From contig ML978158.1 of NCBI GenBank assembly GCA_010015745.1, forward strand, positions 372,001-436,000: a stretch of DNA of 64,000 bases, written 5' to 3'. Position 1 is the first letter of the stretch. Every line of letters begins with the position of its first letter. The notes under the pieces were generated by a model. That model did no database searches. It was not told the DNA's origin and worked only from the letters and a program-made list of their open reading frames with translations. Source of the stretch: Setomelanomma holmii (lineage: Eukaryota > Ascomycota > Dothideomycetes > Pleosporales > Phaeosphaeriaceae). This document shows, piece after piece, positions 23,746 to 33,669 of this stretch. The translations under genes and the position numbers were made by a program.

Positions 23746-25683
23746 ATGGCAGACAGAATTGGACCTGATCACGGGCCGAAGCGCACTTGGGGTGAGAAGT
23801 TCAGGCGCTTTGGGAAGGCGTTCACCACCAAGTACGACCTCTCCCAGCACAAGCACGATGCACCCACTTACAGAACAACAGAGATGGACTCATTGGAACA
23901 TATGATTATGCCTTCTTGTTCACCCCACAAATCCCTTTCATGAAGAAGGACCGTCGCGCAGCTCCATTCTTTGGACTGCACGACAAGATGCCCGTCTTCC
24001 TAGCACTCCTTCTCGGTTTCCAGCACGCACTTGCCATGTTGGCCGGTGTCATTACTCCTCCAATCATCCTCGCAAACGCAGCAAATTTGACCCTCGATCA
24101 GCAGCGATACTTGGTTTCCACATCGCTGGTCGTGTGCGGTATCCTCTCCTCCATCCAGATCACCCGCTTCCACATCTGGAAGACCCCCTATTACATCGGC
24201 ACTGGTTTGATTTCAGTCGTTGGTACTTCTTTTGCGACCATTCCTGTTGCTACCGGTGCTCTTAGCCAGATGTACGCGACTGGCTATTGCCCGACCTCTG
24301 CCAATGGCACCAAGCTACCTTGCCCTGACGGCTACGGAGCTATTCTCGGCACAGCTGCCTGTTGTGCGCTCCTTGAAGTCGCCATGGCATTTACCTCGCC
24401 TCGTGTCTTGAAGAAGATCTTCCCTCCTCTGGTCACCGGTCCGACCGTCATGCTCATCGGCGTCAAGCTTGTGCAGTCTGGCTTCCAGAACTGGGCAGGT
24501 GGATCGGGCGACTGCAAGTCTCGTCCTACGACTGGTATTTTCCGGCTCTGCCCTACAATCAAGTATGAAATTTTTTAAGACGCATCTCAAACATTTGCTG
24601 ACAGGTTTTAGTGCTCCAAAGCCTCTGCCTTGGGGTTCTGCGGAGTTCATCGGTCTTGGTTTCTCAGTTTTCATCACCATCATCATCTGCGAGCGCTTCG
24701 GAGCTCCCATCATGAAGTCCACCGCCGTTGTCATCGGTCTGCTTGTTGGCTGCATCATTGCTGGTGCGACTGGTTACTTTGACCGCAGCACCATCGACTC
24801 CGCCCCAGCAGTGTCATTCATCTGGGTCCACACCTTCAAGCTCAGCGTCTATGGGCCAATAGTATTACCCTTACTTGCTGTCTACATGGTCCTCGCCATG
24901 GAGGCCATTGGCGATATTACTGCGACATGCGATGTCTCCAAGCTCGAGGTCGACGGCGACATGTACGACTCCCGCATCCAAGGAGGCATCCTAGCCGATG
25001 GTCTCAACGGCGTCGTCGCAGCCCTCTGCACCATCACCCCCATGTCCACATTCGCCCAGAACAACGGCGTCATCGCCCTAACCCGCTGCGCCAACCGTAA
25101 AGCCGGCTACGCATGCTGCTTCTGGCTTATTGTGATGGGAATTTTCGCAAAATTCGCGGCTGCGCTCGTTGCAATTCCTTCCGCTGTGCTAGGCGGCATG
25201 ACGACCTTCCTGTAGGTATACCTCGATGTACAGAATGCTTGTAAGGCATATACTGACTTTGTATTTAGGTTCTCCGCAGTCACTGTTTCCGGTGTGCGCA
25301 TCATCTCTACCATGCCATTCACACGCCGTAACCGCTTCATCCTAACCGCGGGCTTCACGCTCGGTTTCGGCGCCACAATGGTACCGACGTGGTTCAGCTT
25401 CGTGTTCACATACAACGGGCCCAACCGCGCTTTGCTCGGCTTCTACAACGCCATCATCCTCATCCTGGAGACTGGTTTCGCCATCGTCGCATTCGTCAAC
25501 CTTCTGCTTAACTTGCTCCTGCCAGAGGAAATCGAGGACGAGGAAACACCCGAGCTCACTGCTAATGAGGTCGATGAGCCTGCTGATCGCGAGGAGTGGG
25601 CGCGCATTAAGGCTGGACAGGGCAAGGGGAGCGATGTTGAGGGGAGGACGAGCTCGGATGGGGGGCCGGCGAAGATGGCGTAG
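23746..25683 (+). CDS. Purine (uric acid/xanthine) permease, NCS2 family
   Basis: Four exons (23746-23831, 23882-24562, 24612-25211, 25269-25683) give 593 residues. It resembles Aspergillus UapA/UapC: TTKDGLIGTYDYAF, GFQHALAML in the first membrane span, and the NCS2 signature QNNGVIALTR beginning at Gln405, matching the UapA substrate-binding Gln408 region. There are about twelve or more hydrophobic segments and an acidic hydrophilic C-terminal tail. It is a plasma-membrane H+ symporter for uric acid and xanthine. For intron 2 the acceptor GGTTTTAG is chosen over the preceding ACAG, because the latter gives an immediate stop while the former restores INAPKPLPWG. Confidence 0.92.
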
Positions 25684-26308
25684 ATGCTTGATGCGATCTG
25701 ATGTTGATGACTTGTAGATGATATGATGATGAAAAGTGGTCTTGGCCGAATAGTCGCGTGGACAGGGTTGGGATTTGTATCATGATGGATGATGGTTGAT
25801 TTGCATTTCGGATAGGGATTCTTCTTGGCTTGATCACACTCATTTTCAGCGCTTTTTATGAATGAAATGCATGACCACGCTATCTAAAATTTTTGCACAA
25901 TACTGGTGGTCCCTCTTCTCAGCAGCTTTTTATGTCATCGCCCAATCGCATACCGTTGGCCTCAAAATGCTTCGCAACCTTCCATGGTTCCTACGTCCCC
26001 AACATCTGGTTACGAGCTCCACTAGTCAGGGCTGAAGACCTGAGTTTTCTCTACGGTTCCTTTGCCACAGTATTTTGAGGCTCTTGAGTCGTCACGAGTG
26101 AGGCAAGCACCATGGCGAAATCTGGTACCGATAGCAGTTCGCGTACCAGTCATAGTCACCTTACAATATGGAGTACCGAGAGGGAGCTTTAAGTTCCGAA
26201 TCTCTTCCTTGATTTAAAAGCTTATCTCTCCCGTCTTCCACTTCTCAGTGACCTCGACCACGATAACCTTCCACCATTCTTGCCTTTCAATAATCGATTA
26301 TTGCCGAA
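25684..26308. other. Intergenic region
   Basis: Permease 3' region and promoter of the next, damaged gene, with an A/T-rich GATTTAAAAG about 95 bases before its ATG. No gene recognised. Confidence 0.45.
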
Positions 26309-27375
26309 ATGCGCTACGCATTCATCGGCGCGCTTGCTTTCTGTGGCCTTGCAATTGCTCTCCCACAGGACAACTCTAAAGCGGTAGCTACCAATGACTG
26401 CAGCGTCCTTCAGCCTGGAGGGTAAGTACTCTGACTCCTTCGCTCATCCTATTCTAAAAATCTCGCAGTGCCGGTCCAGTGCCTGGTGATGGCTCAGTCG
26501 CTGCCTATCTCGACTCCAACAACGATCTTCGCAAAGCCGCTCGTGCAGCAGCGGTCCCTTCCGGCTACAGAAGGGAGTTCATCGACGAGCAAGCCTCGAC
26601 TCAAAATTCTTGACGACGGCAAATACGATGCGCAAAAGTGTGCCGATTTCTGCGAAACCGACAAGTCTTGTCTGGGCTTCAACATCTACTTAGAGCGAGA
26701 CCCAAAGTACCAGACTACTTCAGCATGCGAGAACCCTTAGGCTGTCACGAAAGTCAAGTGCGCTATGTACGGGTATCCAGTGGTCAAGGGATCCGCCACG
26801 AACCAGGGGGAGTACGAAGAGGAGTTTGAAGTGGTCATCGTCGGTAGGGATGGCACGTCCTCCCCAAGATATCAGCTTTTTCTATGATGACTGACCGTAC
26901 GTCTTCCAGGCTATTCGAAGCCCAACCCAATCTGCAAGCACGCGCCGTCAGTGCCAAACTTCACCGCCCCAACCAATCTCCCAGCCGCCATCAACTCTCC
27001 CATGATCCGGAAGAACGGAAAAGACTACGATATTTATATCGACGTGAACAACTCCGACAACGGTCCACTCGACTCCCCCAGTGCGCCACCGCTTGCCAAG
27101 CTCAAACTGCCTACGCTAAAACACACTCTGATGTCGATGGGACATACCGGCCATGTAATTTCTTCACGAGCTACATTCTCACAAAGAATGGCATTCCGCT
27201 CGGGACGTACTGCGCATTGTATACGCGATCGTGGGACGAGAGATATGCGGTCAACACGGAGTACATGTCTGGGGGCAATGTGTATGGCGTGGTTTATGCC
27301 GCGAGCTATAGTGCGCTGGTTGTGGTTGGTGGTAAGAAGGCTGTGGCAGGGCCGTCTTCAACCCCCAAGCTATAG
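26309..27375 (+). pseudogene. Secreted Cys-rich protein, broken by frameshifts and a stop
   Basis: The start is intact: ATG at 26309 opens a signal peptide, and a standard intron (26422-26468) leads to GAGPVPGD. The sequence follows a fungal secreted family with Cys-x3-Cys pairs (CADFCETDKSCLGF, then CATACQAQ, CNFF, YCALYTRSWDE) and resembles PAN/apple-like modules. The frame is lost at about 26600 (stop at 26611), recovered in another frame, interrupted by TAG at 26738-26740, passes an intron ending in TTCCAG near 26910, and shifts again near 27065 before a clean stop at 27375. The remaining frames stay coding-like, so inactivation looks recent. No activity is inferred. Confidence 0.7.
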
Positions 27376-27761
27376 GCAGGATAGTTGTTTGCGTTTCAGA
27401 ATCCATGCAATGCTTCAGTCGATAGAAACGGGTCGAGATAGGAGATGTTGGAGAGACACAGTGGAAAGGCCATGGTACTCTAGTTCTTCCGAACTCAACG
27501 TTCTTGTGATGATGAGCACTTGTGAACTCTGTGTAATGTCCGGACCATCACCCCCGCCAATTTCACGATGTAGTACCTACTGTACACAATGTTATGCCAT
27601 CCCACGAAGTCAGGACTCGCACGCAACCAGCAGCACGGTACACTTACAATGTCCAATTGATTTCTGTACCGATATCTTTCCCAAATTTAGAACATCAAAT
27701 ATCTTTTTGGTTGATCTGCCGTATTCCTCTGCAACCACGCTAGACGAACGAGATCCTTCGT
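27376..27761. other. Intergenic region
   Basis: 3' region of the damaged secreted-protein gene; no gene recognised. Confidence 0.4.
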
Positions 27762-28456
27762 TTGACAGCCACCATTTCTATTTTCCCCTTCTCGCTCTTC
27801 AGCTTCCACAAGTCCGCTGCAGAGCCATTGGATTTAGACACGTCTGACCCATTTATAAATTCGTGCGGTATTTGCTTTCAAACTTACCATCCCGAGACTA
27901 GTACCCCTTCGAGCTTGCCTGCGGGCATACCTTTGGATCTACTTGCATAAAAACGTGGATGCGGACTAATGCCACATGTCCGTTGTGTAGGGCTGAGATT
28001 TACCAGCAGGGTGGCTTGGTCGGAGAACGAGATGAGCTGGATCAATCCGAGGCTTCGATGGTGTAGCTGCAGGATTTAGTGGATGCCTATCGCAACATGG
28101 AAGATCTGAGCTGGCTTAGGGTAGAGTATAGCTATTGTTCCGTTGACGAGATCGGAAAGACCGAACCTGCGTACTCTGACGACTGGTATGATGCTCACGA
28201 ACACGTGGTCACTGCCAAGCATGCCGCTCATAGCTCGGCTGGAGATATACGTATCACAGCTTTCCATGGTGATGCAACCATGTTCTCGCCGCGGAAGCCC
28301 GGCTTTTCGCTATGCGAAGATAATGTGCTCGACGTCGATCCATCAGACTGCTTCTTCGAGCTGCAAGACAGTCATGAGAAATGGATGAGCGAACGTGATG
28401 AGGACGATGAGGATGACAAGGATCTCATTGGGGATTTTGACAGTTTTCCTTCTTGA
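27762..28456 (+). pseudogene. RING-finger protein gene with a frameshift and an in-frame stop
   Basis: A RING-type pattern is readable across two frames: NSCGICFQTYHPE near 27858, then after a one-base shift at about 27910 LACGHTFGSTCIKTW and TCPLCRAEI, giving C-x2-C, C-x-H, C and C-x2-C. The second frame continues to a stop at 28456 through one TAG at 28064-28066. The C-terminal 125 residues are acidic and end in a Glu/Asp-rich stretch. The start is uncertain because no ATG precedes the RING in frame, so an upstream exon may exist. An intron of 54 bases (GTCGGAG to CTGCAG) could remove the TAG, but no intron explains the shift. RING proteins are ubiquitin ligases; activity here is doubtful. 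Confidence 0.5.
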
Positions 28457-28946
28457 ATCTGCATTATTTCGTCTGATTTGCTGTCACTAGTAGCTGGTTT
28501 CCCTCAATATCTTCAAACAACGACTTTTCCACTGTTCGTGTTCTGGCTTCTCGCATATCTTCCGCGAATCATGAGTGCTGTCCTTTCTCCTCAATTTAAC
28601 TCGAAATCCTCCTCTTCACTATCCACACTTTATCCCCAGGTCTACATACCTTCAGAAGAGCGCGTATGCCTGCTGCGCACACGTCTACCATACACCATCG
28701 TCCCCGACCTCAGTCCTTCCAGCCCCCCAGTACCACAGTCTCCAATAAGCATTTCATGCATCTCCGCAGCCACACATTCTCCGTGAGCGCTTTCCCTCCA
28801 CATACCTATCCTCCTCTTACCAAACCTACCTAACTCAGTTCACCAGAAGCCTCATACCACGCTCACTCCCACTCCCATTCTTACTCGTCCAGAGCCTCGG
28901 CCTAACCACCCCCCGGACTCTCCACAATTCCAATCCCACCCAACAA
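28457..28946. other. Intergenic region with a short Ser/Pro-rich open frame
   Basis: A plus-strand frame at about 28571-28786 (roughly 70 codons from an ATG) is Ser/Pro-rich with no known domain. I do not call it. The rest is C-rich and unremarkable. Confidence 0.35.
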
Positions 28947-29645
28947 CTACTTCACACTATCCTTCAACGCACCCTCATGCGCCTCACATAACACACCACC
29001 ACACTTCCCCAAGCCATATGTAATCGGGACGCGTTTCTGACACCTGGTATGCGTGCATTTCAGGGCGCCTGGTGTCTTGGAGAAGGGTGTTGTTGGTGTG
29101 CGGTTCGACTTCGGTTGTGTCGAGATGGATATGGCTTTTGCTTTGGCAATGGAGGGAGAGGTAGAATTGGTGATGGTATTGGCTTTGGTGGTCCAGATAG
29201 ATGCCAGCGACTCAAACGGACTCGTCGAACTTCCAAACGGGTACGGCATTGGAAGAGTCGTTGTCGATACAATGAGCGGAGACCACAGGTTTGCCGAGCT
29301 TGTTCTTGCAATCTTGTATTTCCGGGCATTGTTCTTGGATTTCTTTTTGTCGGACGTTGCTTTGTTCGACTTGGGTAATAGATACTTTCGTCTATCACGT
29401 GACGAAGACGACGGTGATTTGGGCATCGGCTGTAGAAACGTGCTGCATTCTGTGCATGTGCAGGAGATGTTGAGCGGGTTGCTTACGGCGAGCATGGTGG
29501 CGATGGCGTTGGAAGGAGTGTCGGTCAAGTTAAGAGATAGAGTGGAGATATGTTTGTCGTCCGTTGCAACATGTTGAGCAAACGTGTCCTGTTGTATTAT
29601 CTTTGCAATGGTTAAAATAGTTCTTTGTCGTGCGGTTTGAGACAT
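28947..29645 (-). CDS. Cys3His-module protein A, unknown family
   Basis: A single-exon frame of 232 residues with a genuine ATG at 29645. The first 195 residues are rich in Ser, Thr, Lys and Pro, with CTCTEC near residue 63 and basic KKKSKNNARKYK that could be a nuclear signal. The C terminus carries the module seen in the next three genes: C-T-H-T-R-C, 17 residues, GGVL, C-E-A-H, from about residue 197 to the end. The spacing of three Cys and one His suggests zinc binding. I do not recognise the family. It is the first of four same-strand genes with this module. Confidence 0.5.
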   Translation of the reverse strand: MSQTARQRTILTIAKIIQQDTFAQHVATDDKHISTLSLNLTDTPSNAIATMLAVSNPLNISCTCTECSTFLQPMPKSPSSSSRDRRKYLLPKSNKATSDKKKSKNNARKYKIARTSSANLWSPLIVSTTTLPMPYPFGSSTSPFESLASIWTTKANTITNSTSPSIAKAKAISISTQPKSNRTPTTPFSKTPGALKCTHTRCQKRVPITYGLGKCGGVLCEAHEGALKDSVK

Positions 29646-30117
29646 GAACTGCGCAAGCCAGACAAAGCCATCGCACGCATTTTTGTCATTTTACCATCAA
29701 ATTACCAATGTTGCTATTCTTACAGTCGCTGAAGTGTTTCAGGGTGTCTTTTAGATTGCTGTCTCGTTGGTGGGTTGTTTGCTTGGGTCGCTGTAATCGT
29801 GTGCAGGGTAGTGCTCAGCCTCATAGGGTTGCATGTTAGACAAAGACTGGACGTGTCGATCAGTCTTAGGTGTCAACTCGCTACCGCACGAGTCATTATT
29901 TGAAACCTGTCTCTTATGTTGCAGGCCGACGTAACGTACTCGTGTTATATGTTTCGCTTCTCGAAGGGCGCCGCCCTAGTAGCGTCGCCGCGCGCAGTTG
30001 AGATCAGCACTGACAAATCATAGCTTTGCAAGAACATCAAGAGCGCGTGAGTCGAGGTTGGCCCTATACCATAATCATTACTTCTACGACGATCAGCCTT
30101 GAAATAGGTTGCACTGC
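29646..30117. other. Intergenic region
   Basis: Spacer between the first two genes of the Cys3His group; no gene recognised. Confidence 0.4.
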
Positions 30118-30549
30118 TCACCGACCATGAGAGTTGGCTGTCGTGCTCGCTGGCCGATCCTCACGCTTGATGCGCGCTCTTTGAATGAATGCGCTGAATC
30201 TCGGACGCAACAGCCGGAGATGCCTGGCACAGAAGGCTCCAGATCTCCGTATGCGCAAACGAACATATCTGAAACACCTTTCTAGTTCAGAGAGAACTTT
30301 GATGTTAACGTTAATGAAGTCTGGCGGAGTTACTGGACTGGCCCCTCGCGTGAATCCAGGAACTTGAGTCCAATCGTAGTACATCAATTTGACAGCCAAG
30401 AACAACTCGACATGATGCTTGCCGCAAAGGACACCACCATTAATTTGCTTCTTCTTCCTCAGGTCATTTGTATCGCAATCCTCTCTCGCACAATGACGCC
30501 TTTCCCTCTCTCGTAGTGTTGCCTGATGTTGTTCGTGGTATAGAGCCAT
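30118..30549 (-). CDS. Cys3His-module protein C, unknown family
   Basis: From the ATG at 30549 the frame gives 143 residues. A short Glu/Arg-rich lead is followed by the module C-A-R-E-D-C, 16 residues, GGVL, C-G-K-H, then ELFLAVKLMYY. A second, degenerate copy may follow: ERC, 14 residues, SGAF, C-A-R-H-L. The tail is basic (RARIKRED). The frame is open further upstream but I start at this ATG because the other copies begin just before their module. An intron with a GTATGC donor near 30588 and an ATCAG acceptor could connect it to coding sequence upstream. Function unknown. Confidence 0.45.
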   Translation of the reverse strand: MALYHEQHQATLRERERRHCAREDCDTNDLRKKKQINGGVLCGKHHVELFLAVKLMYYDWTQVPGFTRGASPVTPPDFINVNIKVLSELERCFRYVRLRIRRSGAFCARHLRLLRPRFSAFIQRARIKREDRPASTTANSHGR

Positions 30550-30644
30550 TGACCATATGCAGGTTGGGTTTAAGACGGAGATGCATACGCTCGTAGGATC
30601 GTAACGTTTGGCTATAACGAAGGGTTGAAGGCGTAACGTATCCG

Positions 30645-30818
30645 TCATGAGTATCTGCGTCCAAAGAAGTATGAACTGCGAATCTTGCCCAGGTGCAAGG
30701 AAAGCTGAAAAACAAGTTCGGCGTGGCAATCGAAGCATACATGAATGCCAACTCCTTCTTTCCCAATGGTCGGGTCTACCAAATCGTGACAGCCTTCTGC
30801 AGCGCAGCGTCGGTACAT
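30645..30818 (-). CDS. Cys3His-module protein B, very small
   Basis: ATG at 30818 gives 57 residues. The sequence starts MYRRCAAEGC, then 17 residues, IHV and C-F-D-C-H, then AELVFQLSLHL. It is almost only the module, with Cys in place of the usual final His position and His immediately after. It could be an independent micro-gene, the 5' exon of the neighbour downstream on the same strand, or a fragment. The match of C-A-A-E-G-C with the next gene is exact. Confidence 0.4.
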   Translation of the reverse strand: MYRRCAAEGCHDLVDPTIGKEGVGIHVCFDCHAELVFQLSLHLGKIRSSYFFGRRYS

Positions 30819-31106
30819 TTGGAGTGTAGCGGCGAGCGCCTGGTGACTGGTACTCGGCGAGTCGGTGTTGGCACGGACGATGAGATGTGTAGTGAATGGT
30901 CTCTGAAGAATGATTGCGTAATGAAGGTATTGAGCGATAGCTGATGTAGTTGTGGAGATATTGAGGTAACTCAAAGCATGCGTATGACATCAAGCTCGCG
31001 AGCCTTCATCGCAATGCCGAAGTTCGTGAAAACGCGACAAGTGCCTGTTTTGCCATTGTCAGAACGCTCTGGACGAGTCAAACTAAGCAAGCGATAAACG
31101 CACTTA

Positions 31107-31421
31107 TTAAGTGTGATTCGTAGGACCAAAGGTGCAACTCGCAGTTTCCTCATCTTTCTTGGCATTGGCTGCCGAATCGACTCGTTTGTGATTGATCATG
31201 TTCTTCTGATTGATCATATCTTTTTGACTTGTGGAATCGAGAGGCCCCGTAGGCGTCCCATCATCAGACCTCTCGCCATTGTCGCATTGTTTGACGAACA
31301 GTTCCACCACTGCAAGCTTTAGTTCTCGCTCGTGCATCGAACACAACCAGCCTCCCAGACCCTGAAAGTTTTGCGTCACGCCGACTCCTGCTTTGCAGCC
31401 TTCAGCAGCGCAAGGAGCCAT
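31107..31421 (-). CDS. Cys3His-module protein D, unknown family
   Basis: ATG at 31421 gives 104 residues beginning MAPCAAEGC, then 17 residues with GGWL, C-S-M-H, and ELKLAVVELF. The second half is hydrophilic and contains the near-repeat QKDMINQKNMINHK. Further coding-like sequence after the stop, behind a consensus intron (GTGCGT to AACAG, about 31097-31034), suggests a possible alternative 3' exon. The identical C-A-A-E-G-C start in copies B and D argues for gene duplication. Probable zinc-binding module, function unknown. Confidence 0.45.
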   Translation of the reverse strand: MAPCAAEGCKAGVGVTQNFQGLGGWLCSMHERELKLAVVELFVKQCDNGERSDDGTPTGPLDSTSQKDMINQKNMINHKRVDSAANAKKDEETASCTFGPTNHT

Positions 31422-31737
31422 GTTTTCCGGTTTCTCGCACCTAGGCGCGAGTGTTTTGAGGGTGGAAAGGAGCATGTGTAAAGCAGGATGATGAGTGGAA
31501 GAAGAACGAGGGATATTGAGTGAGTCCTGCCATCTCTTACCCCTCTTTCAAACGCTGGGTCGTGGGCTCATCGAACCGTACTATTAACTCTGGACGACCA
31601 TTTGGCAGCACATGCTTGGCGCATGGTGCGTGCCAGATTCCGCATGGTAAGTGACGCATTTTCCCTCGCCCAGAATCGGCTACCAAACGCCGAGTACTCA
31701 AACCAGCACCGAAACCCGCTGGGCATGACCACCACCC
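31422..31737. other. Spacer between the Cys3His group and EED
   Basis: No gene recognised. Confidence 0.4.
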
Positions 31738-33669
31738 TCAATCACTGCGTTGAAGAGAGCGCGCGAAGTCCTGCTCGTGGGCTGGAAGGCTCTCAACGTA
31801 CTCGCTGAGTGCGATACCGAGCTCCTCATCAATTACTTGAGTCCCGTCTGCGGCTTGACACTGGCGCGTAAAGTAGTCGGTGAGCATATTTGTCAGTGTG
31901 TCTTTAATCTCCTTTTTCCCTACAATTGGTCAATGAAGCACATCAAAGACAAAGCAGCAAACTTACTGGTGTCGGACACGAACTGCCGCATAGGAAGAGC
32001 AAGCTCTGTGTCAGTCTTAAGCGCCGGCACACCCTTCTCCCATCGATGGAAAACGTTGATGAGTCCATTATCTCCGACACCTATGCACCACTGACCGTCT
32101 CGGCTCCACGCAAAGTGGCGGAACGGAAACGCGATGTACTTGGGGACCTCAATGATCTTGTGGGCTTTTATGGACTGGAAGGGATCTGCGACGCCTCTGT
32201 CTCGTGGCGGCTCTTTGACCTTCTTTCTCTTGGCCTTTGTGGTGCCTGATCCAGCACTCATAGCAGACGAGGCAATGGAGCTGGAGCTTCCCTCACGAAC
32301 GTGGCGGGGCAGGCCAAGCGGTCTTTCACTCTGCATTCCATCTTCTCCAGTCCCTGAAGTCTCTAGTCGTTGCAAGTCCCAGAAAAATGCCTTGCTTCTC
32401 TCGTTACCGGCGACAAGGATGGGGTGGCGTCCAAGTTCGTGGAAGATTGAGAAGCGCATGTAGAACTGGTTCGTGTTCGGCAAGTCGAATTGGAGCAACC
32501 TTTGGAAGCGGCCGCCCCATGCGGATCGAGTACCCGAAGTGGAGTTCGCAGGGATGGTGACCGGCGTGCGGCTGGTTACTGCATTTGAGACTGGCACTGG
32601 TGCGTCAGGAATATCCACGCAGTGGGAACTGAACTCGTCGATCTTCCAGAGAATGATTTTGTCCTCTCGGCACGCATGACTGAATATGAGGTCGTTGTAC
32701 CATTGGACGCAGTCCACAAAGTCAGTGTGTATCTCGGTGGTGGAGAAGTGCGGGTAATGAACCATCGCGGGTTGGTCTGTTCCCAAGTGCTCCTCGAGAT
32801 TATCGGGAACTGCCCAGAGGTTTACCTTGGTGTCCATGCCAGCTGACAGGATGAAACGACCTCTACGATGATATGCAATGGTCAACACCTGATCCTTGTG
32901 GCCTTGACCATAGCATATTGCAGCCAGGGGCTGGACCTTGTGGGCTGGGTCGAGACTCCATATGCGGACACTGTGATCGATACTGCAGGAAGCGAGGATG
33001 TTCGGGTTCACAGGGGATACCGAGAGATCATTGATGTCCTACATGAAGTCAACATCGTATTCGGGACTCCATAAAGACTGAAGCAGGTTGCTCACATCGC
33101 CATGCCCTACCAACGACTATGGGAGTGTCAGTCTCATCGTCAATTCGGCGGCACGAATCAGGTCACTCAACGCACTGCTACAAGCTGCTTCGTGGCGACA
33201 TTGAGCACTTTGATGTGACGAGTGTCATCTCCAGCCACGCATAGGAGGGGATCACCGTTCGCGGCTTGCGACCACACTACACTGTTGTAGTTGCACCGGA
33301 TAGGCTGCGATTCGAACGATTGTGGTCAGTTGAAATCACTTGGCGAGTGGCTATCGGCAGACGCGTACCTCACCATCCGGTCGCCTGTCTTCCTCATTCT
33401 CTGGCCAGTGCAGGATCTCGATAGTGCGATTCTTCTCGAGAACACAGCGGCTGACGATGACCTGAGCCAGTCAGTGCTTGCCCCAGAATCGAACACGAAG
33501 CGGCACAGACGTGAGAGCCGCCACAAACTGCAAAGACTGGATCGACGCCAGGCAGCGTGTAGGGGTAGAACTTCACGTCGTAAATTTGGACTGAGTTCAG
33601 CTTGGGTTTTGATTGCCCGCCCAATCTGATAGTCCCTCGCAGGGAAGGCAGCTGCCAGTGGCTGTCCAT
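31738..33669 (-). CDS. EED: Polycomb PRC2 subunit EED, WD40 protein
   Basis: Six exons (33669-33511, 33461-33369, 33304-33176, 33116-33096, 33038-31967, 31919-31738) give 551 residues. The joins recreate NSVQIYDVKFYPY, AVCGGSHV, NRTIEILHW, VGHGDDINDLSVSP and NILASCSIDHSVRIW. SAGMDTKVNLW, HTDFVDCVQWYNDLIFSHACREDKIILWK and FAWSRDGQWCIGVGDNGLINVF give seven WD repeats in EED order. EED binds methylated H3K27 and activates the EZH2-type methyltransferase in facultative heterochromatin. The last exon adds a charged tail of about 60 residues beyond the last WD repeat, which animal EED lacks. A Ser/Lys-rich insertion (about residues 345-390) lies between later repeats. The start at 33669 is the first ATG in frame. 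Confidence 0.88.
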
